Below are positions 19,074-29,790 of a stretch of 64,000 nt of DNA, one piece after another. Each line of letters opens with the position of its first letter. Within the stretch, counting starts at the first letter, position 1. This DNA is from AP-15 sp963703745 (lineage in GTDB: Bacteria > Pseudomonadota > Alphaproteobacteria > ATCC43930 > CGMCC-115725): assembly GCA_963703745.1 (NCBI GenBank), contig CAVPFL010000007.1:248001-312000 (forward strand), read 5' to 3'. Position numbers and translations under genes: made by a program. The notes under the pieces were generated by a model. The model did no database searches and had not been told where the DNA came from. It saw nothing but the letters and a program-made list of their open reading frames with translations.

Positions 19074-19292
19074 GATCGGCTCCGGAAAAGTGGCGGTTGG
19101 ACCGCCAATCATCCTGAGCCCGCTACAGGCGAGCGCCAACCATGAAAACGACAGACAAGTCCTGCGCCGGACGCATGCACGACCCCGAAAAAGGGCTGAG
19201 CACGCAGATTTTCGCCAGCGTTCGAACTTCGTCCGTGCCGGCTCGTTGACAGCAAGGCCGCGAGGTGGGCAAGCACAGGATTGAGGGGACAG

Positions 19293-21677
19293 ATGCACGC
19301 TGAAGACAAGGGCAGCTCAGGGAAAGGGATCTGCGCGGCGACCCTCCCGAGACTGCTGGCAGCGGCACCGCTTTGCCTCGTGGCGGTATCGGTCTTCGCC
19401 GCCGACAATCCATCGCACGGCCCCTCGGAGGCCACCTTCCTCCTCCAAATCATTGCATTGCTCGTTTGCGGCCGGCTGATGGGCGAGTTGATGCAACGGA
19501 TCGGCCAGCCGCCGGTCATGGGGCAGCTGATCGCGGGTATCCTGCTCGGCCCCTCGGCTCTGGGTGCTCTCTGGCCGGGGCTTCAGCACACTCTGTTTCC
19601 GACGAGCCCCGAGCAGAAGGCGATGATCGACGCCGTAGCGCAGCTCGGCATTTTGCTGCTGCTTCTGCTGACCGGAATGGAGACCGATCTGGCGGTGGTG
19701 CGGCGCTCGCGCGGGGCTGCGTTCAGCGTGTCGATCGCCGGGATCGTCATACCCTTCCTCTGCGGCGTTTTGCTCGGTGAGCTGCTGCCCGAGGCGATGC
19801 TACCCAATCCGGAAAAGCAGCTGATCACGACGCTGTTTCTCGGCACTGCCCTGTCGATCTCGTCGGTAAAGATCGTCGCCATGGTGGTGCGCGAGGTCGG
19901 CTTCCTACGCCGCACCGTCGGCCAGGTAATCGTCGCGGCCGCGATTATCGACGACACGATTGGCTGGATCATCGTATCGGTGATCTTCGGGCTGGCGCTG
20001 CATGGAGGGGTTGATCTTCCCGCCCTCGCACAGAGCCTCCTCGGCACCGCGATCTTTCTCGTCCTGAGTTTCACAATCGGGCGCCGCCTCGTGTTTCGGG
20101 TTATCCGCTGGGCGAACGACAGGTTTGTCAGCGAGGTCCCGGTCATTACTGCGATCCTGGTGGTAACCGGGCTGATGGCGCTGACGACCAACGCGATCGG
20201 CGTGCACACGGTGCTCGGCGCCTTCATCGCCGGTATTCTGGTCGGGCAGTCGCCGATCTTGACGAGACACATCGACCAGCAGCTCCGCGGGCTTATCGTC
20301 GCGCTATTCATGCCGGTCTTCTTCGGGTTGGCTGGATTGACGACTAATCTCGCGGTTCTCGCCAACACCGATCTGCTCCTGCTGACCCTCGGATTGATCG
20401 TGATCGCCAGCTTCGGCAAGTTCAGCGGCGCCTTTCTGGGTGGTCGATTGGGCGGGATGTCTTGGGCGCAGTCACTGGCGCTCGGTTGCGGCATGAACGC
20501 GCGCGGATCGACCGAGGTCATCATCGCAACAATCGGTCTGTCGATGGGCGTCCTCAATCAGGACCTCTTCACCGCGATCGTCGCGATGGCTGTCGTGACC
20601 ACGATGTCGATGCCCCCAATGCTTCGCTGGGCGCTGGCCCGGCTGCCGATGAATCCCGAAGAGGCAGCGCGATTGGAGCGCGAGGAGTTCGAAGCAAAGG
20701 GCTTTGTTTCCAATATCGAGCGACTGCTCGTCGCGGTGGATGCCAGCCCGAGCGGACAGTTCACTTCGCGGTTGGTAGGGCTTCTAGCCGGCGCTCGGCA
20801 TATTGCGACGACGGTTATTCATTTCGACTATGCAACGGGCGGCCCGCCGCGTGATGGGGCCCGGCTAGCCGAACGCACCAAGGCCGTCGTCAAGCAGGGT
20901 GCTGCGGAAGGCGACGACGCCGGCTCCGAGGAAACAGCGGGCGACCCCGCCGAAATTGCCACACGTGTCGAGAAGTCCAGCGAGGACGTAATCGGCGCCG
21001 AGGCCAAAAAGGGTTATGGGCTCTTGGTCATCGGCCGCGAGCCTGCCTCCGAAGGCGACAGGTTCCACGAGCAAATCACGCGCAGCGCGGTCGAATTCGC
21101 CGGGCCGTTTGCGATTGTCATCGCCCGCGGCATCGATCGACGGGAAACGCTCGGAACTTCACTGAAAATTCTCGTCCCGGTGACCGGAACCACCGCGTCA
21201 CGGCACGGCGCCGAGCTTGCGATCGCGTTAGCGCAAGCCTCGCAGGGATCGGTGACCGCGCTCCACGTGGCCAGTGGAGAGAGAAGGGCCCGCTCTTGGC
21301 AGCGCCACGTCGGCGCCGCACTCGCTCCGGCTTCTAGTGCCGACGCTGTCATCCGCGAGATTGTCCGACTGGGCGATCATTATGGGGTCGAGGTAAAGGG
21401 CGCGGTGCGCAGCGTTCGCACGCCTCAGGAGGCCATTCTTCGTCAGCTCGAGGTCGGCGGTCACAATCTCCTGGTGATGGGCGTAAGCCCACGGCCTGGC
21501 GACGAGCTTTTCTTTGGTCAGGTTCCAGCGGAGCTGCTCGAGCGGGCGAAATGCTCGGTTCTCTTTGTCGCGAGCGAACCCGCAATCGCGGGGGCGGCGC
21601 CTGACAAGACCTCGGCCATCGAGGAGCATCCGACCGCGCCTCTCGGCCGTCCGCTGCCCCGCGGTGTCACCGCGTAA
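19293..21677 (+). CDS. CPA2 family cation:proton antiporter with universal-stress-protein tail
   Basis: This 794-residue protein has an N-terminal signal-like helix, then about 12 membrane helices of the Na+/H+ exchanger fold (LMGELMQRIGQPPVMGQLIAG, LLLLLTGMETDLAVV, ISSVKIVAMVVREV, TVLGAFIAGILVGQSPI). A cytoplasmic C-terminal half from about residue 480 contains UspA-like segments (RLLVAVDASPSGQFTSRL, SLKILVPVTGTTASRHGAELA, LVMGVSPRPGDELFFGQVPAELL). The ATG at 19293 has GAGGGGAC upstream and is better than the TTG 12 bases earlier. UspA fusion suggests nucleotide-regulated ion/proton exchange. Divergent from the amidohydrolase gene. Confidence 0.9.
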   Translation: MHAEDKGSSGKGICAATLPRLLAAAPLCLVAVSVFAADNPSHGPSEATFLLQIIALLVCGRLMGELMQRIGQPPVMGQLIAGILLGPSALGALWPGLQHTLFPTSPEQKAMIDAVAQLGILLLLLLTGMETDLAVVRRSRGAAFSVSIAGIVIPFLCGVLLGELLPEAMLPNPEKQLITTLFLGTALSISSVKIVAMVVREVGFLRRTVGQVIVAAAIIDDTIGWIIVSVIFGLALHGGVDLPALAQSLLGTAIFLVLSFTIGRRLVFRVIRWANDRFVSEVPVITAILVVTGLMALTTNAIGVHTVLGAFIAGILVGQSPILTRHIDQQLRGLIVALFMPVFFGLAGLTTNLAVLANTDLLLLTLGLIVIASFGKFSGAFLGGRLGGMSWAQSLALGCGMNARGSTEVIIATIGLSMGVLNQDLFTAIVAMAVVTTMSMPPMLRWALARLPMNPEEAARLEREEFEAKGFVSNIERLLVAVDASPSGQFTSRLVGLLAGARHIATTVIHFDYATGGPPRDGARLAERTKAVVKQGAAEGDDAGSEETAGDPAEIATRVEKSSEDVIGAEAKKGYGLLVIGREPASEGDRFHEQITRSAVEFAGPFAIVIARGIDRRETLGTSLKILVPVTGTTASRHGAELAIALAQASQGSVTALHVASGERRARSWQRHVGAALAPASSADAVIREIVRLGDHYGVEVKGAVRSVRTPQEAILRQLEVGGHNLLVMGVSPRPGDELFFGQVPAELLERAKCSVLFVASEPAIAGAAPDKTSAIEEHPTAPLGRPLPRGVTA

Positions 21678-21778
21678 AGCTCACGATCATCACGCGCAGC
21701 CCGGGTTGCTCAGGATCATCCTCGACGGGCGGCGGCTGGATCATGTTCGGCAAACACCCGAGCCGACGGCCTGTCGCT

Positions 21779-22365
21779 TTACGGCACCTCCCAGGGGTTG
21801 ATTAGAGTGAGGCCGCAGCCCGCGAAATCCCGGTGTCGCGGGTGGCAAGCCCGGCGCCGGCAACCAGGGCCGTCGCGTACGACGAGGGCTTCGACGGCCT
21901 TCACTCCCTGACCTGACGGCAGCACCATCAGCGGGTTGATGTCCAACTCTGCCAAGTATCCAAGGTGCATGGCGAGGTACGACACGCGCACCAGGGTATC
22001 CGCGAGCGCCCCGAGGTCCGCCGCCGGCCGTTCGCGAAAGCACTGGAGTAAGCGGGCTCCTTTGACCTCGGCGATCATCGCCTGTGCTTCCGAGCGCGTG
22101 ATCGGGCAGCGTCTGAGCGCCAAGTCGTTGTAGACCTCGACCATCATGCCGTCGCTGCCGAACAGCAGCACCGGGCCCAATTGCGGGTCGTAATTGACGA
22201 CAATGATAACTTCGACACCGTCTGCGACCATCTCCTGCACCGACACTCCGGTGATCCGAGCCTGTGGAGAATGGGCCTTGGCACTGGCCAGATCTCGGCT
22301 AGGCCGTTCGCACTTGCGCCATATCGCCGAGGTTCAGCCGAACGGCCCCGGCCCTCGTGCCCGCC
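21779..22365 (-). pseudogene. duplicated, decayed 3' part of ATP-grasp acyl-CoA synthetase
   Basis: Leftward this encodes GAVRLNLGDMAQVRTA, then a stop and frame changes, then a clean stretch from VSVQEMVADGVEVIIVVNYD through LLFGSDGMMVEVYND, CPITRSEAQAMIAEVKGARLL and LDINPLMVLPSGQGVKAVEAL. It is close to the matching part of the IS-split gene at 23017-25780 (for example VSVQEMVGDGVEVIVGVNCD). It is therefore a partial tandem copy that lost its N-terminal part, not an independent gene. Confidence 0.8.
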
Positions 22366-22407
22366 GGCATCATCTGATCCTTCGGGCGGGGGGCTCGTGC
22401 CGGGGTT

Positions 22408-22670
22408 TCAGCGGAGAAGAGAAAGGCGTCGGAGGTCCGCTTCGGTCCACCGCGCCTGTACCTCTACCACGGAACGCAAGGTACCTATCGGGAAGGTGTC
22501 GCCGCGTCGATGATAGGTGACCGTCACGCGGCGACCGTCCGCGTGACGGTAGCGCTGGTGCGATCCGCGCTGATTGTGGAGTTGTGGAGCGCGAAGCCGT
22601 CGCGGATCAGGGCGCTGATGATTTCGCGGGCCGTGAGAGAGCGGAGCGCTCCCCACGGGATGTCCGTCAT
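22408..22670 (-). pseudogene. hicA: hicA-like toxin, inactivated by an 8-bp duplication
   Basis: The gene starts with an ATG overlapping the hicB stop (ATGA). It encodes MTDIPWGALRSLTAREIISA, LIRDGFALHN, then after the lesion QRGSHQRYRHADGRRVTVTY and HRRGDTFPIGTLRSVVEVQA. The GSHQRY segment carries the catalytic His of the HicA double-stranded-RNA-binding-like fold. The octamer CTCCACAA (coding strand) occurs twice in tandem at 22574-22589, which shifts the frame just before the GSH motif. Removing one copy restores an intact reading frame of about 85 codons ending at 22408. HicA is an mRNA interferase; this copy cannot be made in active form. Confidence 0.8.
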
Positions 22671-22900
22671 ACCGTGACCGCGACCAAGGGCTCCTCGGAG
22701 ACCGCAATGTCGGCCGGTACTGACACACCTTCCTCGGCCAGCTCGCCGACAATCATCTCCAGCACCTCGCGGATATTCGCGAGCGCTTCCTCGCGGGTAT
22801 AGCCCTACGTCGAGGCGCCCTGCGCCTCTAGCGCGGGGGCATAGGCGCGCCAGCGGTCCTCGTCGGGTTCGACGACGATCCGGAAGGTGTAGGTGGTCAC
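22667..22900 (-). pseudogene. hicB: hicB-like antitoxin with in-frame amber stop
   Basis: A GTG start at 22900 follows AAGGAGGACGGC. The product reads VTTYTFRIVVEPDEDRWRAY, APALEAQGAST, then TAG at 22805-22807, then in the same frame GYTREEALANIREVLEMIV and AVSEEPLVAVTV to the TGA at 22667. This is the HicB partial-RNase-H-like fold. The amber sits where relatives commonly have Trp (T-W-G-x-T-x-E-E-A-L), so TGG to TAG is the likely change. Gene order hicB then hicA with a 4-base overlap shows an operon that was once functional. Confidence 0.8.
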
Positions 22901-23464
22901 GCCGTCCTCCTTGGGTTCATGCCGCCATTGTATCATATCGCGCCGCTCCCTGCCCTGGCGCATTCCCGACAGTTTTTCTGTCGTCGGAAAATTGCCGAGA
23001 CACTCCACGTGCAGTGCTATGTGCCGCGCAGCACGACGAGGGCGTCTACCGCTTTCACTCCCTGACCTGACGGCAGCACCATCAGCGGATTGATGTCCAA
23101 CTCTGCCAAGTGTCCTTCAATGTGCATGGCGAGGTACGACACGCGCACCAGGGGATCCTCGAGCGCCTCGAGGTCCGCCGCGGGCCGTCCGCGAAAGCCC
23201 CGGAGCAACCGGGCTCCTTTGACCTCAGCGATCATCGCCTGTGCTTCCGAGCGCGTGATGGGGCGGCGTCGCAGGGCCACATCGTTGTAGACCTCGACCA
23301 TCACGCCGCCGCTGCCGAACAGCAGCACCGGGCCCAATTGCGGGTCGCAATTGACGCCAACGATGACTTCTACACCGTCTCCGACCATCTCCTGCACCGA
23401 CACGCCGCTGATCCGAGCCTGCGGCGCTATCGCATTTGCGGCATCTACTCCCTCCCCCTCGATG

Positions 23465-24936
23465 CTACGGGATTCACACAAATAATATGTATTTATCAAT
23501 GACTTACGATCAAGGCAATGTGGAATCCGGCGACCATCGCCGCGAGCCGATCCCAACCGGCGCGCATCGTCTTGGGCCCGGGCGGCTTGTAGTAGCAATT
23601 CCAGCCGCCCAGCCGGGCGACAATCCACGACAGCCACGCCAAGGAGCGGGGCGGGTGGGGATTCTTCTGACGCGGCGTCCTGCCTTCGAGAGTTGGCGCA
23701 ATCGCATCGGCGGCCTCCAGGGTGTCCGGGCCGGCAACATCGGCGGCCGGTCTGGGGCCGCCCGCGCGGGCATCGACCAGTTGGATCGTGCGCACCGCGG
23801 CGCCGATGGCCAGCGCCCCCAACTTGAACAGGCGGTCGGCGTCATGCACCTGGACGTCCGGCAATTCCAGACCGTCACTTTTGCTGGCGCGGAAGACCTG
23901 TTCGATGCGCCAGCGCAGCCGATAGATTTGAATAATCTCTTCGGCTGCCGCCAAATCGGCGACCGGCAGGGTGGTGATCAGCCGCCAATGGATGGCCGCG
24001 GTGCCGCGCGGTGGCTGTTCCTCGCGCGCCTCGACCAAGCTCAGATCGCGGTATTCGGGATCATTGGGATCGCCCCCATTATGCGGTCGCCGCACGCGGA
24101 TCGGCCCGGCCCGCAGGGTGACCGTGGCCATACGCCCCTTGTCGCCCGGGCCGCGCGGCCCCACCCGCACTTCAGCCATGCCCAGTGCCGGCCATGCCGC
24201 GGGCTGCGCAAACAACCGCGTGCCATCCGCGAGCGTGCGGTCTTGCGCCGCACGGACCACCAGTTCGACGCGCGCCGGGCGGCGCGCGAACAGCGCAAAG
24301 ATGTCGCTTTCGCGATCCCCAACCACGATCAGCTGGTTGGCCCCGGCGGCGCGCTTGGCAACCACCTCGGTTGCGCTCAGCCAGCGCTGCGATTCCTTCT
24401 CGTCAAGCCGACGCTGGCGCCGCGTGGCAGCCCGCTTGCCGGCGGTTCGGGTCCAGATCGCGGCATCCAACAAGCCGACCACGGCTTCATCCTCGCGATC
24501 GACGGCGACAACCCCATGCACAAAAAAACCCGGTGTCTTCCCGTCGCCAGCGGGACCCAGACCCCGACGCGCCCGAGCGCGTCCGCTAAAATTGATCTCG
24601 GTGGTGTCCTGAACCGCGACGATCCGCCGTCCCTGACATTGCTCGCCCGTTCGCCCGCCCAGCGTCTGGATGATCTCAACCGCGGTGACCGCCGGCGAGG
24701 CCAAAAAGCGATGCGCCGCCATCTCCCCGGCGCGGTCACCACCAACCCGGCGAAACACCAAAGATCCAGTCGAAACAATCCGGTCAAACAGCCAAGCACC
24801 CCGCTCCGCTCGGCGGATATCCCCAAACTCGCCAATCCGCTCCAAAGGCATCATCCTTGGTTCTCCCCCAAACCACCATGTAGCAGCATGCACTGCACCG
24901 ACCCACAAAATCTAGTGAGATGTGTGAATGCCGTAG
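23465..24936 (-). mobile_element. IS4-family (Tn5-like) insertion sequence, complete
   Basis: The 1472-bp element has terminal inverted repeats CTACGGGATTCACACA (left) and CTACGGCATTCACACA (right, reverse complement), one mismatch in 16. The 9-bp sequence CCCTCGATG occurs directly on both sides (23456-23464 and 24937-24945) as the target duplication, a length typical of IS4-group elements. The target was the palindromic repeat inside the acyl-CoA synthetase gene. One transposase gene fills it. Confidence 0.93.
23496..24854 (-). CDS. IS4-family transposase
   Basis: This roughly 450-residue DDE transposase shows the first Asp in VAVQDTTEINFSGR, the second in VVGDRESDIFALF, and the IS4 signature YRLRWRIEQVFRASK (Y-2-R-3-E-6-K) with the catalytic Glu. 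I chose the ATG at 24854, preceded by GGGGGAGAACCAAGG, over a TTG 54 bases upstream. The frame is uninterrupted, so the element may still be active. Confidence 0.92.
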   Translation of the reverse strand: MMPLERIGEFGDIRRAERGAWLFDRIVSTGSLVFRRVGGDRAGEMAAHRFLASPAVTAVEIIQTLGGRTGEQCQGRRIVAVQDTTEINFSGRARARRGLGPAGDGKTPGFFVHGVVAVDREDEAVVGLLDAAIWTRTAGKRAATRRQRRLDEKESQRWLSATEVVAKRAAGANQLIVVGDRESDIFALFARRPARVELVVRAAQDRTLADGTRLFAQPAAWPALGMAEVRVGPRGPGDKGRMATVTLRAGPIRVRRPHNGGDPNDPEYRDLSLVEAREEQPPRGTAAIHWRLITTLPVADLAAAEEIIQIYRLRWRIEQVFRASKSDGLELPDVQVHDADRLFKLGALAIGAAVRTIQLVDARAGGPRPAADVAGPDTLEAADAIAPTLEGRTPRQKNPHPPRSLAWLSWIVARLGGWNCYYKPPGPKTMRAGWDRLAAMVAGFHIALIVSH

Positions 24937-24945
24937 CCCTCGATG

Positions 24946-25021
24946 GGGGAGGGCCGGGGTGGGGGTGAATTCGCCGCGGCACGATCACCCCCTCCCATCC
25001 CTCCCCCATCGAGGGGGAGGG
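24946..25021. repeat. palindromic element inserted in frame in a coding sequence
   Basis: Before the IS arrived, 23450-23464 joined 24946-25021 to form a 91-bp element bounded by two perfect 23-base inverted arms: the right arm is 24999-25021 and the left arm is 23450-23464 plus 24946-24953. It is read in frame by the acyl-CoA synthetase and encodes a Gly/Pro/Ser-rich insert containing NSPPPRPSPIEGEGV. Similar G/C-run palindromes lie between genes at 43944-44035 and 51706-51770. Confidence 0.75.
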
Positions 25022-25725
25022 CACTTAAATAGGCCTCGGCATTGGCCAAGATCTCGGCGTAGGCCGTTCGCACTTGTGCCGCATCATGCAAGTTCAGCCG
25101 AACGACCCCGGCCTCTGTCTTGTGCAGGATATCCGGCGAGTTGACCTTGAGGACCACCGGAAATCCGAGCTCTTCTGCGGCAGCGACGGCGGCCTCTGCA
25201 GAATTTGCCCGGTGCTCGCGCGCGCTCGCCACTCCCCAGGCCGCCAGCAGCTCTTTGCTCTCGGACTCCGAGAGTGTCGGACGCCTCAAGCCAAGGGCCT
25301 GGGCGATCGCCCCATCCTGCGAAGCCGTGCGCGACGGGGCCGTGGCAAAGCCATCGGCCAGGCGATGCTCGCGCCAGGTGTGATACGCCAGCCGGCTCTG
25401 CAGGCCTCGGGCCAGTTTGTCCGGCGTGTAGAAGATCGGTATCCGGGCACCTTTGAGCTGTGCCAGGCCAGCCTTCGTGTCCCGGCTTCCGGTCCACAGA
25501 AACACCACACCCTTGTCGGTCCGATCACGCTGGCTGATGACCTGCTGGGCTTGCGTGTCGGCCCCGGCGCTCGCCATGACGAGCGTCCCCATTCGGGGAT
25601 CGTTGATCATATGCTCCATGATTTGCGGGAACAACTCGCTGTTGGCAAAGCCGGTCACATCGGCAGGATTGGCCGCCCACCCGAAGCCCTTCAGGATCGC
25701 GTTGATGCCGTCACGCGCCTCTTCG

Positions 25726-26108
25726 CTAAGCAGCGGCAGATCGAGACCGGCCTGACCACACATGTCGGCGGTCAGCGATGACCGAAAAATTGCCGGCCCA
25801 ATCTTCGCGAGCGCTGATCAGCGCGGCCAACCGTAGTCCTGCCTCCTCCGGCTTCGGCATCGGCATCCGGAGCAACACGACACCACAGGTGCGCGGCAGT
25901 GCCGATCCTCTGGCCAGTTCGCCGAAATCCTTGTCAAAGGTCAGCAAAACTCCATGCTCGCGCGCCGCCCCATGTCAGCACTCAGGGCCAGCACCTCAGG
26001 GTCGGGCAGGCCTGGCGCAACGCTTCTGACCCACACGACATCGTGCCCAGCTGCCGCCAGGGAGGCGACCGCCGCGGCAGGAAAATTCTCGTTGGCGAGA
26101 AAACGCAA
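25726..26108 (-). pseudogene. DUF5615 PIN-like toxin, frameshifted and 3' truncated
   Basis: The first frame reads LRFLANENFPAAAVASLAAA, GHDVVWVRSVAPGLPDPEVL, ALSADMG; the second continues REHGVLLTFDKDFGELARGS, ALPRTCGVVLLRMPMPKPEE and ends DWAGNFSVIADRRHV. This is the DUF5615 (PIN-like) toxin fold, with the acidic NEN/D/DKDF pattern. One G is missing from the G-run at about 25968-25971, which breaks the gene. The likely start is TTG at 26108, 2 bases after the antitoxin stop. Its last residues fuse into the acyl-CoA synthetase remnant. Confidence 0.75.
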
Positions 26109-26110
26109 AA

Positions 26111-26338
26111 TCAGGCCGCGCTCGGAAACACTTTCTCCGAGTTGAGTGTATCGCGAGCATAGGCGAGACACGCGAGGATGTCGTCGTGCGTAATACCTGG
26201 ATAATTCTCCAAAATATCGGCTTCGCTCTATCCGTCGGCCATCAGGCCGATCACGAATTCAACGGAAGGTCGCGTGCCGCGTATGACGGGTTTGCCCGCG
26301 AGCACGTCAGGCGCAAGAGTGATGCGAGGATGATCCAT
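26111..26338 (-). pseudogene. DUF433 antitoxin with in-frame amber stop
   Basis: From ATG at 26338: MDHPRITLAPDVLAGKPVIR, GTRPSVEFVIGLMADG, then TAG at 26228-26230, then in the same frame SEADILENYPGITHDDILAC, LAYARDTLNSEKVF to TGA at 26111. This is the winged-helix DUF433 antitoxin that normally pairs with DUF5615. Family members usually have Trp at the amber position (GW-S/T-E-x-D/E-I-L-x-x-Y-P), so it is probably a TGG to TAG change. The module with the next gene is dead. Confidence 0.78.
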
Positions 26339-26632
26339 GATGGTTGGTTGAGCGATCCCGTTTTCGGGATTGACATTACACGAACTTGGCGTCGGACACG
26401 ATTCCCCGAGCCCTTCGAGGGGCACGGCGTCAAACGCCGCGATGCCTTTGCGTTCTACGCGGGCGATATCAGGGTCGAGGGACCGCACCCGTTCTGCTCG
26501 AGCAGCGTCACTTTGAGGAACGGGCGCACCCATACGACCATGTACACCGACAGCATCGAGGGCGGCGCCATCGTCGCGTCAAAATCGGCGTCTAAGATGT
26601 GCGCCAGGATCGGCGGCGGCAGGACGAGGTTA

Positions 26633-26815
26633 AATCCCGGTTATTTCCCGGTTACGGCTTTTGTTTCCCGGTTTGCTGCAGCCTAAATTCCCGGTTCGCC
26701 TAGCCGGGAATTGCACTCGTAACTAATTGATACGAGGGGAGTCTCTAGAAATGGATCGACCGATTTCCCACGCCAAATCGATTTTTTTCCCGGATATTCC
26801 CGCAAAACCGGGAAC
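26633..26815. repeat. cluster of TTCCCGGTT-type repeats in the 26339-26833 gap
   Basis: TCCCGG or its complement recurs at 26635, 26646, 26664, 26689, 26704, 26788 and 26808. AATTCCCGG at 26686 and CCGGGAATT at 26704 form a 9-bp perfect stem with a 9-base loop. The segment 26754-26787 (GATCGACCGATTTCCCACG and onward to AAATCGATTTTT) has a diverged relative at 44083-44117. The left part of the gap (26339-26632) holds no gene I recognise. Confidence 0.6.
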
Positions 26816-26833
26816 GCGGAAGGCACCGAGCCA

Positions 26834-27829
26834 ATGACAGGAGTCGAGATCGACGTCGTCGGCATCGGCGATGCCATCGTCGACGTGATCGCGCACGCCG
26901 ATGACGCGTTTCTCGCACGCGAGGGGCTGGTCAAGGGGACGATGACCCTGATCGACGCGCCGCGCGCCGAAGCGCTCTATCAGCTGATGGGGCCGGCGGT
27001 CGAGATCTCGGGCGGCTCGGTCGGCAACACGATGGCCGGGCTCGCCTCGCTCGGCGGCACGGGCGCCTATATCGGCAAGGTGCGCAACGACTTCCTCGGG
27101 CAGGTCTACCGGCACGACATGACCGCGGCCGGCATACGCTTCGAGACGCCGGCGGCGACGAGCGGACCGGGAACGGCGCGCTGCCTGATCCTCGTCACCC
27201 CCGACGGGCAGCGGACGATGGGCACCTATCTCGGCGCCTGCGCCGATCTCGGGCCCGCCGATGTCGACCCCGACGTGATTGTTGCAGGGCAGATCACCTA
27301 TCTCGAAGGCTATCTGTTCGACCCGCCGCAGGCGCAAGAGGCGTTTCGTAAGGCTGCCGCGATTGCTCATGCTGCCAGGCGCAAGGTGGCGCTCAGCCTC
27401 TCCGACCCGTTCTGCGTCGGGCGCCATCGCGAGGCGTTCCGCGATCTCGTCGACGGCCATGTCGACATCCTCTTCGCCAACGAAGCCGAGATCTGCTCGC
27501 TCTACGAGACCGCCGACTTCGTTACCGCCGCCGCCGCGGTGCGCGGGCACGTCGCGATCGCGGCGTTGACCCGCAGCGAGGCGGGTAGCGTGATCCTCGC
27601 GGGTGGCGCTGAGCATCGCGTCATAGCGGCGCCGGTTGCGCGCGTCGTCGACACGACCGGGGCCGGCGATCTCTATGCCAGCGGTTTCCTCTATGGCTTG
27701 ACCCGCGCGCTGCCGCTCCCCACCTGCGGCAGGATCGGCAGCTTATGCGCTGCCGAAATCATCAGCCATGTCGGCGCCCGCCCCGAGACGGCACTGTCCC
27801 GTCTCGTCGCCGAAGCCGGTCTGGTCTGA
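26834..27829 (+). CDS. PfkB family carbohydrate/adenosine kinase
   Basis: This 331-residue ribokinase-fold kinase has the N-terminal VVGIGDAIVDVIAHADDAFL, the substrate-site GGSVGNTMAGLASLGG, an anion-hole and catalytic-Asp motif DTTGAGDLYASGFLYGL, and QITYLEGYLFD. The Asn-Thr-Met context and D/E-rich lid resemble the adenosine-kinase-like PfkB group common in Alphaproteobacteria, so adenosine salvage is probable. It is followed 48 bases later by typA on the same strand. Confidence 0.9.
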   Translation: MTGVEIDVVGIGDAIVDVIAHADDAFLAREGLVKGTMTLIDAPRAEALYQLMGPAVEISGGSVGNTMAGLASLGGTGAYIGKVRNDFLGQVYRHDMTAAGIRFETPAATSGPGTARCLILVTPDGQRTMGTYLGACADLGPADVDPDVIVAGQITYLEGYLFDPPQAQEAFRKAAAIAHAARRKVALSLSDPFCVGRHREAFRDLVDGHVDILFANEAEICSLYETADFVTAAAAVRGHVAIAALTRSEAGSVILAGGAEHRVIAAPVARVVDTTGAGDLYASGFLYGLTRALPLPTCGRIGSLCAAEIISHVGARPETALSRLVAEAGLV

Positions 27830-27877
27830 TCTCCGTCATCTCCTTGGCCGCCGGCCGCCGGGCCGGCCGTTTTTCGT

Positions 27878-29704
<1,827 letters not shown>

Positions 29705-29790
29705 ATTTATTGGGCGGCTGGTTTGACTTTTCCGCCGTGCCGACTATTGTTCGGCCCGGTCGAATGCAGGGTTTGCCAGGTCTTGAGCGA

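Larger units (their letters stand above)
23017..25780 (-). pseudogene. ATP-grasp acyl-CoA synthetase, 5' truncated and split by an IS4-family element
   Basis: Leftward from about 25780: LTADMCGQAGLDLPLLSEEA (end of the CoA-ligase domain), the ATP-grasp part ALGLRRPTLSESESKELLAA, FPVVLKVNSPDILHKTEAGV, RLNLHDAAQVRTAYAEILAN. The frame then runs through a 91-bp palindromic element and the IS at 23465-24936, and resumes with VDAANAIAPQARISGVSVQE through LDINPLMVLPSGQGVKAVDA to TAG at 23017. Deleting the IS plus one 9-bp target copy leaves an open frame. The N-terminal CoA-binding half is missing: the sequence fuses at about 25770-25785 to the DUF5615 toxin. Such enzymes make acyl-CoA from carboxylates. 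Confidence 0.85.

Noticed and set aside
18288..20557. Long frames of 285 codons (18288-19145, plus strand) and 324 codons (19583-20557, minus strand)
   Set aside because: Antisense shadows of the amidohydrolase and antiporter genes with no protein-like features.
23436..24968. A 510-codon plus-strand frame
   Set aside because: Shadow of the IS4-family transposase on the other strand; no family match, and the DDE motifs are all on the minus strand.
22805..26230. Amber codons as recoded sense codons (genetic-code change)
   Set aside because: TAG is used as the natural stop of several intact genes here, such as typA (29702-29704), the TPP enzyme (46878-46880) and the IS630 transposase, so TAG is not reassigned.
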